From: Caldisericaceae bacterium
GTDB taxonomy: Bacteria > Caldisericota > Caldisericia > Caldisericales > Caldisericaceae
Reading direction: 5' to 3'
Assembly (NCBI GenBank): GCA_021161495.1
Contig: JAGHAO010000199.1
Coordinates: forward strand, 1-10,965
Length of the DNA stretch: 10,965 nt
Shown: positions 7,146 through 10,965 of the stretch, one piece after another
How positions within the stretch are numbered: the first letter of the stretch is position 1
Layout: every line of letters begins with the position of its first letter
Notes under the pieces: generated by a model
The model's input: only the letters and a program-made list of their open reading frames with translations
Database searches by the model: none
Told to the model about the DNA's origin: nothing
Position numbers and translations under genes: made by a program

Positions 7146-7151
7146 CCTCCT
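7146..7151 (-). promoter_or_regulatory. Shine-Dalgarno AGGAGG that decides the GTG start of upp
   Basis: AGGAGG on the minus strand directly follows the TG of the glyA TGA stop and is separated from the GTG at 7139 by TTCATA. The upstream ATG at 7154 precedes this site and so cannot be served by it, which argues for GTG as the true start. Confidence 0.7.
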
Positions 7152-8400
7152 CATTTTAAATAACTTAAACCGGGATATAAAGGATATTTATCCGTAAGTT
7201 CCTTTACCCCGTCTCTAACAACTTCAAGTTCCTTTTCGTCATCCTTATGAGTGATTGCCCTGTCGATAAGTTCGGCAACAATTTCCATATCATCTTCTTT
7301 CATTCCTCTTGTTGTAAGCGCAGGTGTTCCCAGTCTCAAACCACTTGCTTTCATAGGTGGCAGCGGGTCAAACGGAATTGCTTCTTTGTTCGTGGTAATC
7401 CCGACAGAGTCAAGAAGTTTCTCTGCCTTTCTTCCGGTAATATTCTTGGCTCTTAAATCAATGATCAAAAGATGGTTATCCGTTCCGCCCGTAATAAGCC
7501 TGTATCCTCTGTCTGAAAGTGCTTTTGCAAGTGCTTTTGCGTTCTTCACGACTTGTTTTTGATACTCCGCAAAATCAGGCTGCATCGCAAGTTTAAGCGC
7601 AACGGCTTTTGCGGCAATTATATGCTCCAATGGCCCGCCTTGTGTGCCCGGGAATATTGCTTTGTTAATAAGTTTTTTATATTTTTCTTTAAAAAGAATC
7701 ATCCCGCCTCTGGGGCCTCTCAATGTTTTGTGCGTGGTTGTCGTAACAAAATCGGCAACCGGAACAGGAGACGGATGAACTTTTGTAGCAACGAGGCCTG
7801 CGATATGCGCAATATCCACCATCAGGTATGCACCGACCATATCCGCAATTTCTCTGAATTTTCGGAAATCTATGATTCTGGGATACGCACTCGCTCCCGC
7901 AACAATGACTTTCGGTTTGTATTTTTTTGCAAGATCCTCAACCTGATTAAAATCTATAAGTTCCGTATCTTTATCCACTCCGTAATGAACCGCATTGAAA
8001 TATTTTCCGGAAATGTTTACCGTGCTTCCATGACTCAAATGCCCGCCCGCATTCAAATCCATACCGAGAAGTGTATCTCCCGGTTGCATAACGGCAAAAT
8101 ATACTCCGAAATTCGCCTGAGTTCCGGAATGCGGCTGAACATTCGCTCCCTCCGCACCGAAAAGTGCTTTCGCCCTTCAATTGCAAGGTTTTCCACAACA
8201 TCAACGTATTCACAACCTCCATAATATCTTTTACCCGGATAACCTTCCGCATATTTATTTGTCAAGACGGAGCCTTGTGCTTCAAGAATGGGTTCTTTAA
8301 CAAAGTTCTCCGACGCTATCAGTTCAAGTCTGTTTCTTTGCCTGTTTAATTCTTTTTCCATTGCTTCCGCAACTTCGGTATCAACTTCGTAAATCCTCAT
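7151..8400 (-). CDS. glyA: Serine hydroxymethyltransferase, interrupted by a -1 base frameshift
   Basis: GlyA is a PLP enzyme that converts serine and tetrahydrofolate to glycine and methylene-tetrahydrofolate. The start ATG (8400-8398) has AAGGGAGG with a 7-nt spacer. The first 75 codons read normally: IASENF at residues 28-33, then LTNKYAEGYPGKRYYGG, ending ENLAIE. The frame then shifts. Adding one base after the GAA codon (8178-8176) restores RAKALFGAEGANVQPHSGTQ and continues into the 3' frame, giving 416 residues in total, the normal length. Without it, translation ends at 8053. The 3' frame holds DIAHIAGL (Asp196, His199 in restored numbering) and TTTHKTLRGPRGG with the PLP lysine (Lys225), and ends TGA at 7153-7151. 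An internal ATG at 8089 could only make a fragment lacking the N-terminal PLP and substrate residues. All other key residues are intact, so one missing base in the sequence is more likely than decay. Confidence 0.92.
8173..8178 (-). other. Frameshift site in glyA (one base missing)
   Basis: On the minus strand the bases read ATT GAA GGG CGA AAG; the expected reading is ATT GAA (A)GG GCG AAA G. Loss of one A from a short A/G run is the simplest explanation. No slippery heptamer of the X XXY YYZ type is present, so programmed frameshifting is not supported. Confidence 0.85.
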
Positions 8401-8407
8401 ATTTAAG

Positions 8408-8415
8408 CCTCCCTT
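8408..8415 (-). promoter_or_regulatory. Shine-Dalgarno of glyA
   Basis: AAGGGAGG on the minus strand, 7 nt before the ATG at 8400. It fixes the glyA start against an upstream in-frame extension that reaches 8469 into the end of btuD. Confidence 0.75.
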
Positions 8416-8431
8416 CGGACTCTCTATAGTA

Positions 8432-8459
8432 TTTATATACATCTTTTGATAAAAATCAA
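8432..8459 (-). promoter_or_regulatory. Possible sigma-70-type promoter before glyA
   Basis: In the only sizeable gap of the window, the minus strand has TTGATT (8459-8454), a 16-nt spacer and TATAAA (8437-8432). Both boxes are imperfect and the -35 overlaps the btuD stop. AT-rich sequence gives such matches by chance, so this is only a candidate for an internal promoter that would let the glyA operon run independently of the transporter genes. Confidence 0.25.
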
Positions 8460-9196
8460 TATTGCTCAATGTTGTAAAACTTCAAAAACTCCTTTTTCAT
8501 ACTGTCTTTAATCCCAAAGATATCCGCAATGGCATCCAACGAAAAAACATCGTCCTTACTCAAAACTCCCTTGAGTTCTCCTCCTTTCAGTAAAAATATA
8601 ATTTCGCCCAAATATCTTGCGGCATTTAAATTATGAGTGGCAATAAGCACGATTCGCTTACGGGAGAGGATTTTAAGCATATCCGCAATTTCTATTTTGT
8701 ATCGCGGATCCAGAAAATTGAAAGGTTCGTCAATAAGCACTATTTTCGATCTCTGAACAAATATTCTTCCGAGTAAAACTCTTTTTCGTTCGCCACTGCT
8801 CAGAGAGGAGAACTTTTTTTCCATAACGTTCGAAAGATTCAAAGCCCCGATAAGATATTCCTTTTTAAATTCGTCTTCACCGTAAGGAAAACGCCCCCAG
8901 CTTAAAACCTCTCTAACCTTTAAGGGAATTTCGGGGATCTCGCTTTCCAGAAAAGCAATTTCACGAGAAATCTCTTTGAGAGAAAATTCCTTCAAATCCT
9001 TACCTAAAATTTTAACCGAGCCTCGGTATCCGTTAATATACTTGATTAAAATTTTTAATAGCGTGGTTTTTCCGCTGCCATTCTCTCCCATCAAAACATA
9101 CAACCCGTTTTTGTTAATTTCAAGCGAAAAATTCTTAATAACATCTCGCTCTCCGCCATAAGAAAAAGAAAGGTTGGCTACCTTAATGTATTCCAT
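8456..9196 (-). CDS. btuD: ABC transporter ATP-binding protein of corrinoid (B12-type) importer, BtuD/FecE family
   Basis: This 246-residue cytoplasmic ATPase powers the adjacent type II importer. Motifs in order: Walker A GENGSGKT (residues 37-44), signature LSSGE (132-136), Walker B IVLIDEP (152-158, with Glu157 as catalytic base), D-loop FNFLDP (159-164) and H-loop ATHN (His188). Residues 92-105 (LKVREVLSWGRFPY) match the conserved 'LTVRE.V..GR.P' segment of iron-chelate/B12 ATPases. The Q-loop glutamine expected in the segment IAFLESEIP (residues 80-88) is absent, with Ser85 or Glu84 in its place, which is unusual. The start ATG (9196-9194) lies inside the 3' end of btuC (14-nt overlap) behind GGAGG with a 4-nt spacer. 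The substrate assignment rests on the neighbouring binding protein; siderophore transport is the alternative. Confidence 0.87.
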   Translation of the reverse strand: MEYIKVANLSFSYGGERDVIKNFSLEINKNGLYVLMGENGSGKTTLLKILIKYINGYRGSVKILGKDLKEFSLKEISREIAFLESEIPEIPLKVREVLSWGRFPYGEDEFKKEYLIGALNLSNVMEKKFSSLSSGERKRVLLGRIFVQRSKIVLIDEPFNFLDPRYKIEIADMLKILSRKRIVLIATHNLNAARYLGEIIFLLKGGELKGVLSKDDVFSLDAIADIFGIKDSMKKEFLKFYNIEQY

Positions 9197-10193
9197 TTTT
9201 CCTCCGCAAAAACAGATATAAAAAGAAAGGTGCTCCTATTGCCGAAACTATGGTATTAACCGGGATTTCCTGCCCCGGAAGTACGGTTCTTGATACAAGG
9301 TCAAACAGCGGAAGCAAAAACAATCCCAATAGAACCGTAATAACAACGAGTTTTTTACGTTCGTCCCCCACAAGCAATCTTCCTATGTGGGGAATAAAAA
9401 GCCCCACAAACACAATTGTCCCGGATACCACAACGGAAACCGAGGTAAGAAGTGCCGAGACCGTAAGCATCAATACGGTGAATTTTTTAATATCTATTCC
9501 GAGTGAATGAGCGGTAAGGTCGCTCGAAAGATAAATATTCATTTTTTTAGCGTTCGCAAAAAGAATTAAAAATCCGATGACAAGAAAAGGAAACGAAAAA
9601 TAGAATTGAGAAATGGAAACATTGTTAAAGCCCTTCATGCTCCAAAATGTAGTCTGCAAAAACAAATCCTTTTTGTACAATGCAATGAGATTATTCGCTG
9701 CGGAAAAAACATACGAAATTGCAATACCTATGAGAACAATCGCTGCTTTTGAGGATTCTACCCCCAATGAAGAAGAAATTCTTATCAAAAGAAAAATAAG
9801 GCAGAGAGCGGAAACAAAAGCAAACAGGGAAGCAAACGAAATCCCGAAAACACTTGCGTTGACTCCCATAAGAATTGCCACTGTAACTCCGAATTCGGCA
9901 GCCGAAGACACTCCTAAAAAATAAGGATCGACAAGAGGATTCCTAAATAATGTTTGAAGGGAAAGGCCGGACAGTGCAAGCATTCCCCCGACAGAGGCAG
10001 ACAAAAGGAACCGCGGAAGCCTTATGTCAAGCACTATTGTACGAATTAAGGAATTTCCTTTGCCGAGAAACACATCGATAATCGAAGAAAGGGGCAGTTT
10101 TACCTGCCCCGCACATACGGACCAAAATCCCACAAGAACGATCGAAAACAACAGAAAAATTACGTAAAATAAAAATTTCCGATCGCTATCCAT
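9183..10193 (-). CDS. btuC: ABC transporter permease of corrinoid importer, FecCD/BtuC family
   Basis: This integral membrane permease (336 residues, mostly hydrophobic, about 10 segments as is usual for the family) forms the homodimeric channel of a type II importer. Family hallmarks are RLPRFLLSASVGGMLALSG (residues 58-76) followed by LQTLFRNPLVDP and LGVSS; GTIVFVGLFIPHIGRLLVGD (258-277), which includes the coupling region that contacts the ATPase; and EIPVNTIVSAIGAPFFLYLF (309-328). Arg59/Arg61 and Arg302 lie in regions that hold the arginines by which BtuC docks its binding protein in E. coli. The ATG at 10193-10191 overlaps the end of btuF by 8 nt and lacks a strong Shine-Dalgarno, so coupled translation is likely. 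FecCD permeases also serve siderophore systems; the B12 assignment comes from btuF. Confidence 0.9.
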   Translation of the reverse strand: MDSDRKFLFYVIFLLFSIVLVGFWSVCAGQVKLPLSSIIDVFLGKGNSLIRTIVLDIRLPRFLLSASVGGMLALSGLSLQTLFRNPLVDPYFLGVSSAAEFGVTVAILMGVNASVFGISFASLFAFVSALCLIFLLIRISSSLGVESSKAAIVLIGIAISYVFSAANNLIALYKKDLFLQTTFWSMKGFNNVSISQFYFSFPFLVIGFLILFANAKKMNIYLSSDLTAHSLGIDIKKFTVLMLTVSALLTSVSVVVSGTIVFVGLFIPHIGRLLVGDERKKLVVITVLLGLFLLPLFDLVSRTVLPGQEIPVNTIVSAIGAPFFLYLFLRRKNGIH

Positions 10194-10965
10194 TATTTCC
10201 GTAAAGAATACCGTAAAGTTTTACAAGTGCTTGTATTATCCTGGGGCCGGGACGTTCGAAAATATCAGGATCTTCAATGTAAATCCTGTGATTTTTAACC
10301 GCGTTTATCGTCTTCCATCCGGGGCGGGATTCAATCTGCTTGATATCACCCCGATAAAGCAAAATAATAACGTCCGGATTTGCTTTTATAATGCTTTCGT
10401 CACTCATAACGGGCCAACTGCCTTTTGCATTCTCCGCTATGTTGATTCCGCCCGCTTCTTTAATCAGCGAATCAATGAAAGTATCTTTACCTGCAGACAT
10501 TTTCGGATTATTCCAAATTTCCACATACACCTTTAAGCGCTTTGACATAGGAATCTTCTCCGTTTTTTTCAAAACAGCGGATTCTTCAGATTTCATTTTG
10601 TTAACCAAAGAAACACTTTCCTTCACATTCCCCGTAAGTTCGCCCACGGTAAGTATAAGGTTGTAAATATCGTGAGTCGTCTTAGGATCGCTGGCAAACA
10701 CGCTTATTCCGAGAGAACGAAGTTTATCTATAACCGACAGCGGAGTGCCCCTTGCAACCAAGACCAAATCCGGGTTAAGCGCAAATATTCTTTCTATGGA
10801 AGGGTTGAAAAATCCTCCTACTTTGGGAAGTTTTTTTGCATCTTCCGGATAATCCGAATAATTTGAAACACCCACTATTTTGTTCCGAGCACCTATTCCG
10901 AATAAGATTTCCGTTAAATTCGGAGCGAGAGAAACAATGCGTTTGGGCTCCTTATATAAATAAAC
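10186..10965 (-). CDS. btuF: Corrinoid/cobalamin-binding periplasmic-type protein (BtuF-like), 5' end outside window
   Basis: The frame is open from the right edge, giving 259 visible residues; the signal peptide and true start lie outside. A GTG at 10875 is internal and not the start, because the conserved opening strand PKRIVSLAPNLTEILFGIGA lies upstream of it. This solute-binding protein (class III fold, two lobes joined by a helix) captures its ligand outside the membrane and delivers it to BtuC. BtuF-like features are LPKVGGFFNPSIERI (visible residues 46-60) and DPDIFERPGPRII (232-244). Glu59 and Glu237 match the two glutamates (E72 and E202 in E. coli) that form salt bridges with BtuC. 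The end GWKTINAVKNHRIYIEDPD is typical of cobalamin-binding members. The ligand-stacking Trp expected near the second Glu is replaced here by Ile, so a different corrinoid, or a siderophore, remains possible. Confidence 0.85.
   Translation of the reverse strand, partial: VYLYKEPKRIVSLAPNLTEILFGIGARNKIVGVSNYSDYPEDAKKLPKVGGFFNPSIERIFALNPDLVLVARGTPLSVIDKLRSLGISVFASDPKTTHDIYNLILTVGELTGNVKESVSLVNKMKSEESAVLKKTEKIPMSKRLKVYVEIWNNPKMSAGKDTFIDSLIKEAGGINIAENAKGSWPVMSDESIIKANPDVIILLYRGDIKQIESRPGWKTINAVKNHRIYIEDPDIFERPGPRIIQALVKLYGILYGNNG

Noticed and set aside
8053..8178. Programmed ribosomal frameshift in glyA (and similarly at 2808-2811 in dapF)
   Set aside because: Neither site has an X XXY YYZ slippery heptamer or codons allowing re-pairing after a -1 slip.
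8446..8459. Palindrome TTGAT-AAAA-ATCAA at the end of btuD, considered as a terminator or operator
   Set aside because: The stem is only 5 bp, AT-rich, and not followed by a T-tract on the transcribed strand. It could be chance.

Overview
The window is a tightly packed run of genes that all lie on the minus strand, so transcription runs from high to low coordinates. The only gap longer than about 12 nt is 55 nt at 8401-8455. No stretch over 300 bases lacks a gene, and I see no RNA gene, CRISPR array, insertion sequence or convincing terminator. Composition is moderately AT-rich. Starts mostly follow purine-rich Shine-Dalgarno sites (GGAGG, AGGAGGTGA), and ATGA stop/start overlaps are frequent. 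The genes point to an anaerobic or thermophilic bacterium of Firmicutes, Caldisericota or similar type: glyA-upp-wecB order as in Firmicutes, DapF-type peptidoglycan synthesis, and an exported beta-propeller protein with a 'copper amine oxidase N-terminal' stalk domain. I cannot fix the phylum from sequence alone.

In transcription order the window opens with a corrinoid (vitamin B12-type) ABC importer: binding protein btuF (cut by the right edge), permease btuC and ATPase btuD, each overlapping the next. After the 55-nt gap, which holds a weak promoter candidate and a good ribosome binding site, comes a metabolic and envelope operon. It contains glyA (serine hydroxymethyltransferase), upp (uracil salvage to UMP), a WecA/TagO-type polyprenyl-phosphate sugar-1-phosphate transferase, wecB (UDP-GlcNAc 2-epimerase), murA (first committed step of peptidoglycan) and dapF (meso-diaminopimelate). 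A 752-residue exported protein with 14 propeller-blade repeats plus a stalk domain follows. The first 33 codons of a second exported protein run off the left edge.

The middle genes share a theme. WecA, WecB and MurA draw on, or are expected to draw on, UDP-GlcNAc, feeding a lipid-linked GlcNAc/ManNAc polymer on one side and peptidoglycan on the other. DapF supplies the peptide cross-linking residue, Upp can feed the uridine nucleotide pool, and the operon ends in secreted surface proteins.

Two core genes are interrupted by what looks like one missing base each. In glyA the break is at about 8173-8178. In dapF it is at about 2808-2811, exactly at the boundary between the enzyme's two domains, with a TTGA restart. 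Neither site shows a slippery heptamer. Sequencing or assembly error is the simplest explanation, but the dapF break could also be a true two-subunit enzyme and is the best item to check. The other item of interest is the double-propeller stalk protein, whose function is unknown.
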